Below are positions 1 through 7,192 of a stretch of 14,778 nt of DNA, one piece after another. How positions within the stretch are numbered: the first letter of the stretch is position 1; the number at the start of each line of letters is the position of its first letter. This DNA is from DATKMS01 sp041497995. Lineage in GTDB: Bacteria > Desulfobacterota > Binatia > HRBIN30. Where the stretch lies: positions 1-14,778 of the forward strand of contig JBGQHM010000141.1 of the NCBI GenBank assembly GCA_041497995.1. The letters run 5' to 3'. A program made the position numbers and the translations under genes. Under the pieces are notes generated by a model, which made no database searches, was not told where the DNA came from, and saw nothing but the letters and a program-made list of their open reading frames with translations.

Positions 1-2
1 AT

Positions 3-1223
3 CAGTACTCGGAAGGCGACCCGCGCGTCCTCGACCTCAACGGCGCGCTCAACGTCGGCAACCGCGGCGTCGTCGAGTTCATCGAGGTCTTCAAGAACGA
101 GACCGAGTACCTGCACGCCATGATCACGGCCACGCAGGAGAAGGTCATTCCCGCGCCCGGCCGCCACGGCCTCGTCTACGTCGACACCGTGATCGCCGCG
201 CACTCGAACGAGGCCGAGTGGCAGAAGTTCCGCGCCGATCACACCAACGAGGCCATCCTCGACCGCATCGTGGTGGTGAAGGTGCCCTACAACCTCCGGC
301 TGTCCGAAGAGGTGAAGATCTACCAGAAGATCATTCGCAACTCGGACTTCCGCGCGCATGTCGCGCCGCACACGCTCGAGGCCGCCTCGATGTTCGCGAT
401 CCTCTCGCGACTCGAGCCCAACAACAAGTGCGACTTGATGACGAAGCTCAAGCTCTACAACGGCGAGGAGGTCGTCGAGAAGGGCAAGACCAAGAAGATC
501 GACGTGCATGAACTGCGCGACGATACCAAGCGCGAAGGCATGAGCGGCATCTCCACCCGCTTCATCATGAAAGCGCTCGACAACGCGCTCTCTGACAACG
601 TCTCCGGCAACTGCATCAACCCGATCACCGTACGGGAAGCCCTCATCAACATGACCAAGGAGGCCGAGCTGCCGGACGATACGCGCAAACAGTACCTCGA
701 TTTCCTGCAGGACGTGCTGCACAAGGAGTACCTGGAGGTGCTGGAGAAGGAGATCACCAAGGCGTTCGTCTACTCGTATCAAGAGCAAGCGGAGTCGCTG
801 TTTCAGAACTACCTCGACCACGCCGAAGCCTACGTCAACAAGACGCGGGTGAAGGATCGCAATACGAAGGAAGAGCTACAGCCCGACGAAGGCTTCCTGA
901 AATCCATCGAGGAGCAGATCGCCATCATCGGTTCAGCGGCGGAGGGCTTCCGCCAAGAAGTCATCGCCTACCTGTGGTCTGCCAGCCGCCGTGGCGAGAA
1001 GGTCAGCTACCGCAGCTATGAGCCGTTGAAGGAGGCGATCGAGAAGAAGCTCATGACGTCGGTCCGCGACATCAGCCGGATCATTACCAAGGCACGGACA
1101 CGCGATGAGGAGCAGACCGACAAGTATGACGTCATGGTGCGGAACCTGCTCGACAACAGCTACTGCGACAACTGCGTCGATGTCGTCCTGAAGTACGCCG
1201 CGAACAACCTCTGGAAGGATTGA
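3..1223 (+). CDS. prkA: PrkA serine protein kinase / AAA+ protein, C-terminal part (5' truncated)
   Basis: The frame is open from the window edge, so the first visible Met (position 120) is internal. About 406 residues are visible of a family usually near 640. The visible part starts in the PrkA AAA+ domain: DLNGALNVGNRGVVEFIEVFK, then a sensor-1-like strand ending in AHSNEAEWQKF, then the hallmark AILDRIVVVKVPYNLR and EEVKIYQKII. The C-terminal PrkA domain follows. The Walker A region lies upstream of the window. PrkA (YeaG in E. coli) is a cytoplasmic AAA+ protein described as a serine kinase acting in stress, nitrogen starvation and sporulation. It is followed 46 nt later by yeaH and then spoVR, the usual partners, which makes the assignment firm. 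No frameshift is seen. Confidence 0.95.
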   Translation, partial: QYSEGDPRVLDLNGALNVGNRGVVEFIEVFKNETEYLHAMITATQEKVIPAPGRHGLVYVDTVIAAHSNEAEWQKFRADHTNEAILDRIVVVKVPYNLRLSEEVKIYQKIIRNSDFRAHVAPHTLEAASMFAILSRLEPNNKCDLMTKLKLYNGEEVVEKGKTKKIDVHELRDDTKREGMSGISTRFIMKALDNALSDNVSGNCINPITVREALINMTKEAELPDDTRKQYLDFLQDVLHKEYLEVLEKEITKAFVYSYQEQAESLFQNYLDHAEAYVNKTRVKDRNTKEELQPDEGFLKSIEEQIAIIGSAAEGFRQEVIAYLWSASRRGEKVSYRSYEPLKEAIEKKLMTSVRDISRIITKARTRDEEQTDKYDVMVRNLLDNSYCDNCVDVVLKYAANNLWKD

Positions 1224-1269
1224 GCCCAGCGAGGACGGCGGCCGATTCACGGGCCGAAGGAAGGACGTG

Positions 1270-2463
1270 ATGGCTTCGAGCGACACCATCTTTCGGCCCT
1301 TTCGTCACTCCGACGCCGAGCGGAGCGACCGCTCGAGCACCGACCGTCTACGGCACCGGCAAAAGGTGCGGCAGTCCATCCGCGAGAACATTGCCGACAT
1401 CGTTGCGGAGGAATCGATCATCGGCAAAGATCGCGAACGGGTCATCAAGGTGCCGATCCGCGGTATCAAAGAGTATCGCTTCATCTACGGAGAGAACAAC
1501 GCAGGCGTGGGGCAGGGTGATGGCGAGACCCAGCCCGGACAGGTCGTCGGCAAGGCGCAGGGCCAGGGCAAGGGCAGCGTCGACCGCGCCGGCGACCAGG
1601 CTGGCGTCGACTATTACGAAACCGACGTCACACTCGAAGAGCTCGTCGACATCATGTTCGAGGACCTGGAACTACCCGATCTCGAACGCAAGAAGCTGCG
1701 CGAGATCGCCGCGCCCCGTCTCAGCAAGCGCAAGGGATATCGTCAGGTCGGCATCCGTATCCGCCTCGACAAGCGCCGCACCGTCAAGGCCAAGGTGAAA
1801 CGGAAGCTGGCCACGCGCCATACGCATGAGCACTTCCTCGGCGACCGCGATCGCTTCCCGTTCCACGACGACGACCTCACCTACCGCCACCTCATCACCG
1901 ACACGAAGAAGGAATCGAACGCCATCGTCCTCTGCCTCATGGACACCTCAGGCTCGATGGATACGATGAAGAAGTACCTGGCGCGCAGCTTCTTCTTCCT
2001 GCTGTACCAGTTCATCGTCAGCAAGTACCGCAACGTCGAGATCGTATTCATCGCACACCACACCGAAGCCCTGGAGGTGACGGAGGACGAGTTCTTCCAC
2101 AAGGGCGAATCCGGTGGGACGTACATCTCTTCGGGCTATCAGAAGGCGCTCGAGATCATCGCGGCGCGCTACCACCCGTCCCTGTGGAACATCTACGCCT
2201 TCCATTGCTCCGACGGCGACAACTTCGATTCCGATAACGCCGCGGCGTTGCGCTACGCCAAAGAGCTATCCGAGGTGTGCAACTTGTTCGGGTACGGCGA
2301 GATCAAGCCGCTGGGTTCGCGCTACTACGAGAGCTCCATGCTGAACATCTTCCGTCGTCTCGAGGCTGACAACTTCCAGACGGTCCTCATCGAGCGCAAG
2401 GAGGATATCTGGCCGAGCTTCCGGGCCTTCCTCGCGAAAGACCGCGGCAAAGAGCAGGGGTAG
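1270..2463 (+). CDS. yeaH: YeaH/YhbH family protein (DUF444), VWA-like with MIDAS
   Basis: Encodes 397 aa, a little shorter than E. coli YeaH. I chose ATG 1270 over GTG 1267 because the purine-rich GGAAGG at 1259-1264 then lies 5 nt upstream, against 2 nt for the GTG. The N-terminus (residues 1-60) is basic and polar, with RQSIRENIADIVAEESIIG typical of the family. Residues 75-115 are a Gly/Gln-rich flexible segment. Residues 215-390 form a von Willebrand A-like fold with an intact metal site: DTSGS at 225-229, a Thr in SGGTYISSG near 284 and an Asp in HCSDGDNF near 315-317. The protein is cytoplasmic and thought to act with PrkA and SpoVR; its biochemical activity is not established. It ends 3 nt before spoVR begins. 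Confidence 0.94.
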   Translation: MASSDTIFRPFRHSDAERSDRSSTDRLRHRQKVRQSIRENIADIVAEESIIGKDRERVIKVPIRGIKEYRFIYGENNAGVGQGDGETQPGQVVGKAQGQGKGSVDRAGDQAGVDYYETDVTLEELVDIMFEDLELPDLERKKLREIAAPRLSKRKGYRQVGIRIRLDKRRTVKAKVKRKLATRHTHEHFLGDRDRFPFHDDDLTYRHLITDTKKESNAIVLCLMDTSGSMDTMKKYLARSFFFLLYQFIVSKYRNVEIVFIAHHTEALEVTEDEFFHKGESGGTYISSGYQKALEIIAARYHPSLWNIYAFHCSDGDNFDSDNAAALRYAKELSEVCNLFGYGEIKPLGSRYYESSMLNIFRRLEADNFQTVLIERKEDIWPSFRAFLAKDRGKEQG

Positions 2464-2466
2464 TGG

Positions 2467-3900
2467 ATGGCCGCTACATTCGAGATCCGCGACCTGGAAG
2501 AGTGGGACGCACGCATCCGCGAGAAGGTCGCTGCGTTCGGCCTGAGCTGCTTTCCGCAAGAGTTCGAGATCTGCAATCACAACCAGATGCTCGGGTACAT
2601 GGCCTACTCGGGCATGCCGTCGCACTACCCGCACTGGTCGTACGGGAAGGCCTACGAGAAGCTCAAGACGCTCTACGACTATGGCGTCTCCGGCCTGCCG
2701 TACGAGATGGTGATCAACTCGAACCCGAGCTTGGCATACTTGATGCGCGACAATTCGCTGCTCCTGCAGGTACTGACCATCGCGCACGTGTACGGCCACA
2801 ATGACTTCTTCAAAAACAACTTCACCTTCAAGACCACGCGACCCGAGTTCACCATCAGCACGTTCAAAGCGCATGGCCACCGCGTGCGCGTGTACGTCGA
2901 AGATCCCAGCATCGGGCTCGAGAAGGTCGAGAACCTCCTCGACGCGGCGCACGCCGTATCGCTCCAGTGCCGCCGCAACCTAGCCGTTCGTAAGCGACCG
3001 CCTGCCGAGGAGCGGCGCGACCTCCTCGATGCGGCGCAGCCGCATGTGGATCCGTTCCAACATGTGCATCGGCGCCAGGAGTACGTCGAGCCGGACCTGC
3101 GCAAGGTTCCACTGGTACCCGACGAAGACTTGCTGCTCTTCATCCGCGACCACAACCCGTTCCTCGCGGAATGGGAGCGGGACCTCCTGACGATCGTTCA
3201 CGAAGCGTCGCAATACTTCATCCCGCAAATCGAAACGAAGATCATGAACGAGGGATGGGCAACGTACTGGCACAAGCGCATCCTCGACAGTCTCGATCTG
3301 CCGCAAGCCATGCAGATCGAGTTCATCGTACGCCACAATCAAGTAGTGCGACCGTTTCAAGGTGGGTTGAACCCGTATCACCTCGGCCTGCGAGTGTGGG
3401 AAGACATTCGCCGTCGCTACGACGAGCCGACACCGGAGGAGGCGGAAGAGTTGGGACCGCACCATCCCACCGGGACGCAGAAGCTGTTCGAGGTACGTGA
3501 GGCGGACCGCGATGTGTCCTTCCTGCGTCGTCACCTTACCGAGAACTTGATGCGCGACCTCTCTCTGTTCGAATACGAAGCGAAGGGCGATGACCTGGTC
3601 GTTAGCAACGTTGCGGACAAAGCCGGTTGGCGGCAGGTAAAAGAAACGTTGCTCGTCAACATCGGCATGGGTGGCAACCCGGTTATCAGAGTGACGGACT
3701 CGGACTACGGCCAGAACCGCACCCTCTACCTTGTCCACAGCCACGACGGCCGTGACCTGCAGGTCGAGTACGCCGAGAAGACCATGGCGTACATCTACCG
3801 CCTCTGGCAGCGCGACGTGGCGATCGAGACGGTCATCAGCGGTAAGCGAACTCTGCTTCTCTACGGCGAGCGCGGTTTTTCGACGAAAACCTTGAAATGA
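2467..3900 (+). CDS. spoVR: SpoVR family protein (YcgB-like)
   Basis: Encodes 477 aa, close to the roughly 500 aa of the family. ATG 2467 follows the yeaH stop by 3 nt, and an AGGGG at 2456-2460 lies 6 nt upstream, so translation is likely coupled. Family signatures run throughout: FPQEFEICNHNQMLGYMAYSG near the N-terminus, MPSHYPHWSYGKAYE, then GLPYEMVINSNP, TIAHVYGHNDFFKNN, YFIPQIETKIMNEGWATYWH, and GLNPYHLGLRVWEDI. Conserved His and Glu residues in these motifs could bind a metal, but no enzymatic activity is established for the family. Bacillus SpoVR is needed for normal spore cortex, while YcgB in non-sporulating bacteria is a stress protein. It is the third gene of the prkA-yeaH-spoVR operon, and a hairpin built from 7-bp repeats follows its stop. 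Confidence 0.95.
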   Translation: MAATFEIRDLEEWDARIREKVAAFGLSCFPQEFEICNHNQMLGYMAYSGMPSHYPHWSYGKAYEKLKTLYDYGVSGLPYEMVINSNPSLAYLMRDNSLLLQVLTIAHVYGHNDFFKNNFTFKTTRPEFTISTFKAHGHRVRVYVEDPSIGLEKVENLLDAAHAVSLQCRRNLAVRKRPPAEERRDLLDAAQPHVDPFQHVHRRQEYVEPDLRKVPLVPDEDLLLFIRDHNPFLAEWERDLLTIVHEASQYFIPQIETKIMNEGWATYWHKRILDSLDLPQAMQIEFIVRHNQVVRPFQGGLNPYHLGLRVWEDIRRRYDEPTPEEAEELGPHHPTGTQKLFEVREADRDVSFLRRHLTENLMRDLSLFEYEAKGDDLVVSNVADKAGWRQVKETLLVNIGMGGNPVIRVTDSDYGQNRTLYLVHSHDGRDLQVEYAEKTMAYIYRLWQRDVAIETVISGKRTLLLYGERGFSTKTLK

Positions 3901-3904
3901 AATC

Positions 3905-3957
3905 GTGGCTGGTGATTCGTGATTGGTGACTCGTGAGAGTCACCGGTCACGAGTCAC
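3905..3957. repeat. Convergent heptamer array between spoVR and the GMC gene
   Basis: On the + strand five 7-bp units run 3905-3939: GTGGCTG, GTGATTC, GTGATTG, GTGACTC, GTGAGAG. On the - strand three units run from 3957 back to 3937: GTGACTC, GTGACCG, GTGACTC. The two sets point at each other and overlap by about 3 nt. The array starts 4 nt after the spoVR stop, and the stop codon of the opposite GMC gene (3949-3947) lies inside it. The same GTGACTC/GTGATTC units recur after moeA (7163-7190). Confidence 0.85.
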
Positions 3958-3961
3958 CAAT
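3922..3961. terminator. Perfect 15-bp hairpin, possible bidirectional terminator
   Basis: A perfect 15-bp inverted repeat (3922-3936 with 3947-3961) encloses a 10-nt loop between two convergent genes. It is made by the facing heptamer arrays. There is no clear T-run on either side, so a classic intrinsic terminator is not certain. Its place between the spoVR and GMC 3' ends favours a role in ending transcription or stabilising mRNA ends. Confidence 0.5.
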
Positions 3962-5461
3962 ATGTTGCGCCGTGCGGAGCGCAAACGCCATCACGGATAG
4001 CTGGGGAGGCACCGCCGTGGATGTTGGGAAGATGCTGGCATCGGCGACGAATAGGCGCTTCACTTCGTGCGATTCACCGATGCCGTTGACCACCGACCGC
4101 TTCGGATCGCTACCCATGCGCATCGTGCCCTGCGGGTGATAGGAAAACAGCAACGGGTCGTTCGCCCGCAGTGGCCGTTCATCGATCGCACGGTAGTCGC
4201 CGCGGCGCGTCAGCTCCACGATCGGGTTGTACGGTAGAATGACACGTTCTGCGCCGCTGGCGAAGTGGATGTCCGCCAACCGGCGCATGCCATCCAATAA
4301 ATCGCCGCGGTCCTCGTCACCCAGATGGTACGAGATCACGGCGCGACCAATCGAGTCCAGTTCGACCCCTCCCGCGGTTCGGTCGTGGAGCATGACCGCC
4401 GCGAGGCCCAGACGTGAGTAGGCTTCGATGAGCCGACGATGGTCGGCACCGAAGCCAGGGAGCAGGGCGGCGGTCGCGATTGGGTGCGCGAAGAACGGGT
4501 GGATCAAGTAGCCCCCTTCCACCGCGTGGTCCAAATCGAGGAACTGGTTGACGATCACTGATTGCGGAATGCCGCGCCACCCTGCGATCTCCTCGCTGAA
4601 CACCGCGCCCACCGCAACCGAGGGGTGGAGATGCAGGTTGCGTCCGACCTGGCGGTGCGTGTTTGGGAGTTGGGCGCGCAACCATAGCGCCGGCGAGCCG
4701 ATCGCGCCCGCCGCTAGGACGACGCACTGCGCGCGCACCTGCAGCACGAACGGCTTGCCCGAAAGTGACCGGAGGAACCGTCCGCTGATGCCGGTGACCC
4801 GTCCGTCGGCGGTGGTGACCCGCTCCACGCGGCAACTCGGAATGATGATGGCCCCATGCCGTGACGCCGCTGGTAGGTGGACCGTCAGCGCGTCGGCCTT
4901 GCGGTCGTACGTGCAGCCCAGGCCGCAGTAGCCGCAGCCGAGGCACTCGATTCGGTTGTGCGACGGCAAGTGATTGCGAAAGCCCAGGCGGTCCGCGCCT
5001 GTCTTGAGCTGGAGATTGTTCTTGTTGAGATCCTCGGCCACCAGCGGGCGCACATTGGCCGCCGCCTCGACGCGTTCGAAGAACGGAGCCATGTTCTCGA
5101 AGCGCACACCGGGAACACCCAGCGCCGTGCTCCAATGCGCCAGGATCTGCCGTGGGATACGCTCGCAGATGCAGTCACTGGGTACGGTCGAGCCGCCGAC
5201 GACAGCGCCTTGGAAGATCATCACCGTTGAGTCGACGGTCCCGCGCACTCCTTGGTCGGCGTAGAGCCGCGGTAGCATCTGCTCCTCGCGCTGCGTGAAG
5301 TCGCGGCTGGTGATGTAGGGTCCCTCCTCGACGACCACCACGGAGCGACCGCGCTCCGCCAACTCCTTAGCTACCACGGCACCACCGGCTCCCGAGCCAA
5401 TGACACAGACGTCGGTGGTCAACGAGACGTCGCGGTCGACGGTGTTGGTATCGAGGATCAC
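3947..5461 (-). CDS. GMC-family FAD-dependent oxidoreductase (dehydrogenase large subunit)
   Basis: Encodes 504 aa from GTG 5461, which overlaps the upstream gene's stop as GTGA. The frame is open further upstream, but that part lies over the small-subunit gene and has no family resemblance. The N-terminal Rossmann motif is IGSGAGG (residues 21-27). Next come GGSTVPS near 89-95 and a four-Cys cluster (C173, C176, C179, C183) of the CxxCxxCxxxC type seen in this GMC branch. The C-terminal GMC signature includes H442 (HPQGTMRMG, 442-450) and DASIFPTS. The usual Asn of the C-terminal 'NP' motif, the second catalytic position in many GMC enzymes, appears to be Pro here (VPPQ, 484-487). No signal peptide is present; it probably exits bound to its Tat partner. 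The substrate is unknown. The last codons (GDS, stop) come from a heptamer repeat. Confidence 0.88.
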   Translation of the reverse strand: MILDTNTVDRDVSLTTDVCVIGSGAGGAVVAKELAERGRSVVVVEEGPYITSRDFTQREEQMLPRLYADQGVRGTVDSTVMIFQGAVVGGSTVPSDCICERIPRQILAHWSTALGVPGVRFENMAPFFERVEAAANVRPLVAEDLNKNNLQLKTGADRLGFRNHLPSHNRIECLGCGYCGLGCTYDRKADALTVHLPAASRHGAIIIPSCRVERVTTADGRVTGISGRFLRSLSGKPFVLQVRAQCVVLAAGAIGSPALWLRAQLPNTHRQVGRNLHLHPSVAVGAVFSEEIAGWRGIPQSVIVNQFLDLDHAVEGGYLIHPFFAHPIATAALLPGFGADHRRLIEAYSRLGLAAVMLHDRTAGGVELDSIGRAVISYHLGDEDRGDLLDGMRRLADIHFASGAERVILPYNPIVELTRRGDYRAIDERPLRANDPLLFSYHPQGTMRMGSDPKRSVVNGIGESHEVKRLFVADASIFPTSTAVPPQLSVMAFALRTAQHIGDS

Positions 5462-6078
5462 TTGCCGCTCGCGGGCAAACTGCTCAGGGGCGTTGCCGCT
5501 TCGGGGGCGAGCCGTGCCGTGGCGTCGACCCGACCGATCCACGGCCCGTCGTAGCCGATGGGCGCCCATGCACGGGGTTCCCGGTAGAACCCGGCTGCCA
5601 CGAGCAGTTTCAAAGCGCGAAAAACGACGCGCCGCACGCCGAGTGTGCTGTTCATCCACCCGGCGAGGTACTCGTCCTGCTTGGCTGCCGTCAGCCGTGT
5701 GAACCGCTTGCGCCGGAGATCGAAGAGATACGTGCCGTGCTCGAACACGCGCAACATCGTCCGCAGCTGTCCCAGCGCCTCCGCGTCCCACTCGACGACG
5801 AGGCTGTCCACGTTGGCCCCAACGTCGATGTGATCGGGCTCGGACCCGATCGTCCCCTCGACACCCAGTAGCCGTTCCGCCACCGCGTTCATGATGGCGT
5901 ACTCGCGTGGGTCGAAGAAGCGCAACGGCGCCGCAGGCTTTGGATACCGGCTGCAGCCCGCCGGGAGTAGCGACCCGATACCCAGTAGCACGAGGCCGCT
6001 CCCGCTACGCTTCAGGAATCGTCTGCGGTCGATGCGCTCGCCAAAGAGCGCCTGCAAGAGATCGTCGGAACTGTGCAT
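5458..6078 (-). CDS. Tat-exported small subunit, gluconate 2-dehydrogenase subunit 3-like
   Basis: Encodes 206 aa. The N-terminus carries a twin-arginine signal (RRRFLKRSG, about residues 18-26), a hydrophobic stretch LVLLGIGSLLPA and a lipobox-like LPAGC with Cys near 42, so it may be a Tat-exported lipoprotein. The mature part contains FFDPREYAIMNAVAERLLG, the typical opening of the gluconate 2-dehydrogenase subunit 3 family, and a helical C-terminal half with YLAGWMNS. In known systems this subunit escorts a GMC flavoprotein through the Tat pathway and helps anchor it. Its stop overlaps the GMC start by 4 nt, so the two are translationally coupled. No cytochrome c third subunit is adjacent, so the electron acceptor is unknown. 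A promoter-like pair lies just upstream. Confidence 0.85.
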   Translation of the reverse strand: MHSSDDLLQALFGERIDRRRFLKRSGSGLVLLGIGSLLPAGCSRYPKPAAPLRFFDPREYAIMNAVAERLLGVEGTIGSEPDHIDVGANVDSLVVEWDAEALGQLRTMLRVFEHGTYLFDLRRKRFTRLTAAKQDEYLAGWMNSTLGVRRVVFRALKLLVAAGFYREPRAWAPIGYDGPWIGRVDATARLAPEAATPLSSLPASGK

Positions 6079-6093
6079 GGCCGCAGGGCGCGA

Positions 6094-6122
6094 ATGCTAT
6101 GAGCCCGGCCCCGGTGAGTCAA
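6094..6122 (-). promoter_or_regulatory. Sigma70-like promoter for the Tat/GMC operon
   Basis: On the - strand, TTGACT (6122-6117) and TAGCAT (6099-6094) are separated by exactly 17 nt. They match the -35 box at 5/6 and the -10 box at 4/6. Only 15 nt separate the -10 from the ATG at 6078, which predicts a very short leader and agrees with the absence of a Shine-Dalgarno sequence. Confidence 0.4.
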
Positions 6123-6200
6123 TCCTGCCGGGCAGAGAGCCCCTGCGCTTGCGCGCGACAGTGTTTTTGGTAGAGGGGGAGCGTTTGCGGAGCGTGCTGA

Positions 6201-6548
6201 ATGCCTATCTATGAGTATCGGTGTCGGAAGTGTGGCAAGCGGTTTTCCGTGCTCACCTTGCGTGTCTCGGAGAAGCCCTCACCCCAGTGCGACAAATGCG
6301 GTGGTCGTGCTGCCGATCGCTTGATGTCGCGTTTCGCTATGCCGAAGTCGGAGGAGGCGCGCATGGAGTCGCTCGGCGATCCCAGCGCATTGTCCGGTAT
6401 CGACGAGAACGACCCGAAGAGCGTCGCCCGTTGGATGCGCAAGATGGGGAAGGAAATGGGCGAGGACGTCGGCGGTGAGGATGTCGACCAGATGATCGAT
6501 GAGATTGAATCGGGAGAAGGTGATCCGGGCGGGGAGGGAGATGAGTAA
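6201..6548 (+). CDS. FmdB family zinc-ribbon protein
   Basis: Encodes 115 aa. It starts MPIYEYRCRKCGKRF, the near-invariant opening of the FmdB/CxxC_CxxC_SSSS family. Two CxxC knuckles (C8/C11 and C29/C32, CDKCGG) can hold one zinc. After residue 45 the chain is charged and low in complexity, ending in a Glu/Asp/Gly-rich tail, which is common in this family. GGAG at 6189-6192 lies 8 nt upstream of the ATG. FmdB was named for a putative regulator of amide metabolism, but most members have no assigned role. The gene diverges from the Tat/GMC operon and converges on ispF. Its stop is followed at once by a pure tandem heptamer array. Confidence 0.85.
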   Translation: MPIYEYRCRKCGKRFSVLTLRVSEKPSPQCDKCGGRAADRLMSRFAMPKSEEARMESLGDPSALSGIDENDPKSVARWMRKMGKEMGEDVGGEDVDQMIDEIESGEGDPGGEGDE

Positions 6549-6550
6549 GC

Positions 6551-6599
6551 GTGAAGCGTGAAGCGTGAAGCGTGAAGCGTGAAGCGTGAAGCGTGAAGC
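6551..6599 (+). repeat. (GTGAAGC)7 tandem heptamer array
   Basis: Seven perfect, uninterrupted copies of GTGAAGC begin 2 nt after the fmdB stop (TAA 6546-6548), followed by a degenerate copy. It is the cleanest heptamer array in the window and has no internal variation. It ends about 15 nt before the ispF stop of the opposite strand. Unlike the spoVR/GMC locus it has no facing arm, so it cannot form a strong hairpin alone. Confidence 0.95.
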
Positions 6600-6614
6600 G
6601 TAAGAAAACGTCCC

Positions 6615-7118
6615 CTACTGATCCTGACCCTTTTGTGGTGTTTCTTCCTTCAGCAACACTACTGCGGTTGCGGCGATGGCTTCGCCGCGACCGATCGCAT
6701 CGAGCCCCTCGTTGGTCTTCGCCTTTATGCTGACTGCGGTGATCGATGCGCCAAGCAACTCTGCGACCCGGCTCCGCATTGTATGACGGTGTGACGCCAG
6801 CCGCGGCTCCTCGGCGCAGATGGTCACGTCGACGTTGCCCACGCACCACCCTTCGTCACGCATCAACGCTGCGACTTGGCGCATGAGCTCGCTGCTATCG
6901 ATGCCCAGGAAACGCTCGTCGGTGTCAGGGAAGTGGTGGCCGAGATCGCCGGCGCCCATCGCACCGAGCACGGCGTCACAGATGGCGTGCAACACGACGT
7001 CACCGTCGGAATGTCCGAGCAGGCCGCGGTCATACGGAATCTGCACGCCGGCTAGCAGCAGTGGTCGACCCGCCACTAGACGATGCAGGTCGTACCCGTG
7101 TCCGATACGCAGCGACAT
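6615..7118 (-). CDS. ispF: 2-C-methyl-D-erythritol 2,4-cyclodiphosphate synthase
   Basis: Encodes 167 aa, normal for stand-alone IspF. It converts 4-diphosphocytidyl-methylerythritol 2-phosphate to methylerythritol 2,4-cyclodiphosphate in the MEP isoprenoid pathway, as a cytoplasmic homotrimer. The zinc ligands are present: D10 and H12 in GHGYDLHRL and H44 in VVLHAICDA. Also present are LLGHSDGDV (33-41), the HHFPDTD loop (61-67) and the C-terminal KAKTNEGLDAIGRGEAI (132-148). The last dozen residues (KEETPQKGQDQ) are a polar tail without family signature. ispD is not adjacent. The gene lies 74 nt downstream of moeA on the same strand and may be co-transcribed. No clear Shine-Dalgarno is seen. 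Confidence 0.95.
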   Translation of the reverse strand: MSLRIGHGYDLHRLVAGRPLLLAGVQIPYDRGLLGHSDGDVVLHAICDAVLGAMGAGDLGHHFPDTDERFLGIDSSELMRQVAALMRDEGWCVGNVDVTICAEEPRLASHRHTMRSRVAELLGASITAVSIKAKTNEGLDAIGRGEAIAATAVVLLKEETPQKGQDQ

Positions 7119-7162
7119 TGAAAACTCACGTGACGGGTGTCGGCTTCGTCATCTGCGGTTGC

Positions 7163-7190
7163 GAGTTACGAATCACGAGTCACCATTCGC
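7163..7190 (-). repeat. Heptamer array just after moeA
   Basis: Read on the - strand, directly after the moeA stop (7195-7193), four 7-bp units follow: GCGAATG, GTGACTC, GTGATTC, GTAACTC. Two of them are identical to units at 3905-3957. The outermost bases, CACCATTCGCG on the + strand, also recur at the thiE-side array (ending near 11191). Two weak facing units (GTGACGG, GTGTCGG) lie on the + strand at 7130-7143. Confidence 0.75.
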
Positions 7191-7192
7191 GA

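Noticed and set aside
2980..3744. 254-codon open frame on the - strand inside spoVR
   Set aside because: It is antisense to a well-conserved SpoVR region and its product resembles no family; it is a GC-rich shadow frame.
4317..5135. 272-codon frame on the - strand inside the GMC gene
   Set aside because: It is a frame-shifted shadow of the GMC coding sequence, rich in Arg/Pro/Gly.
5462..5791. N-terminal extension of the GMC protein up to 5791
   Set aside because: That stretch is out-of-frame reading of the small-subunit gene, is Arg-rich and has no family match. GTG 5461 with a GTGA overlap is a better start.
6551..6599. Tandem array as a possible CRISPR
   Set aside because: The unit is 7 bp with no spacers and no cas genes nearby, so it is a simple tandem repeat.
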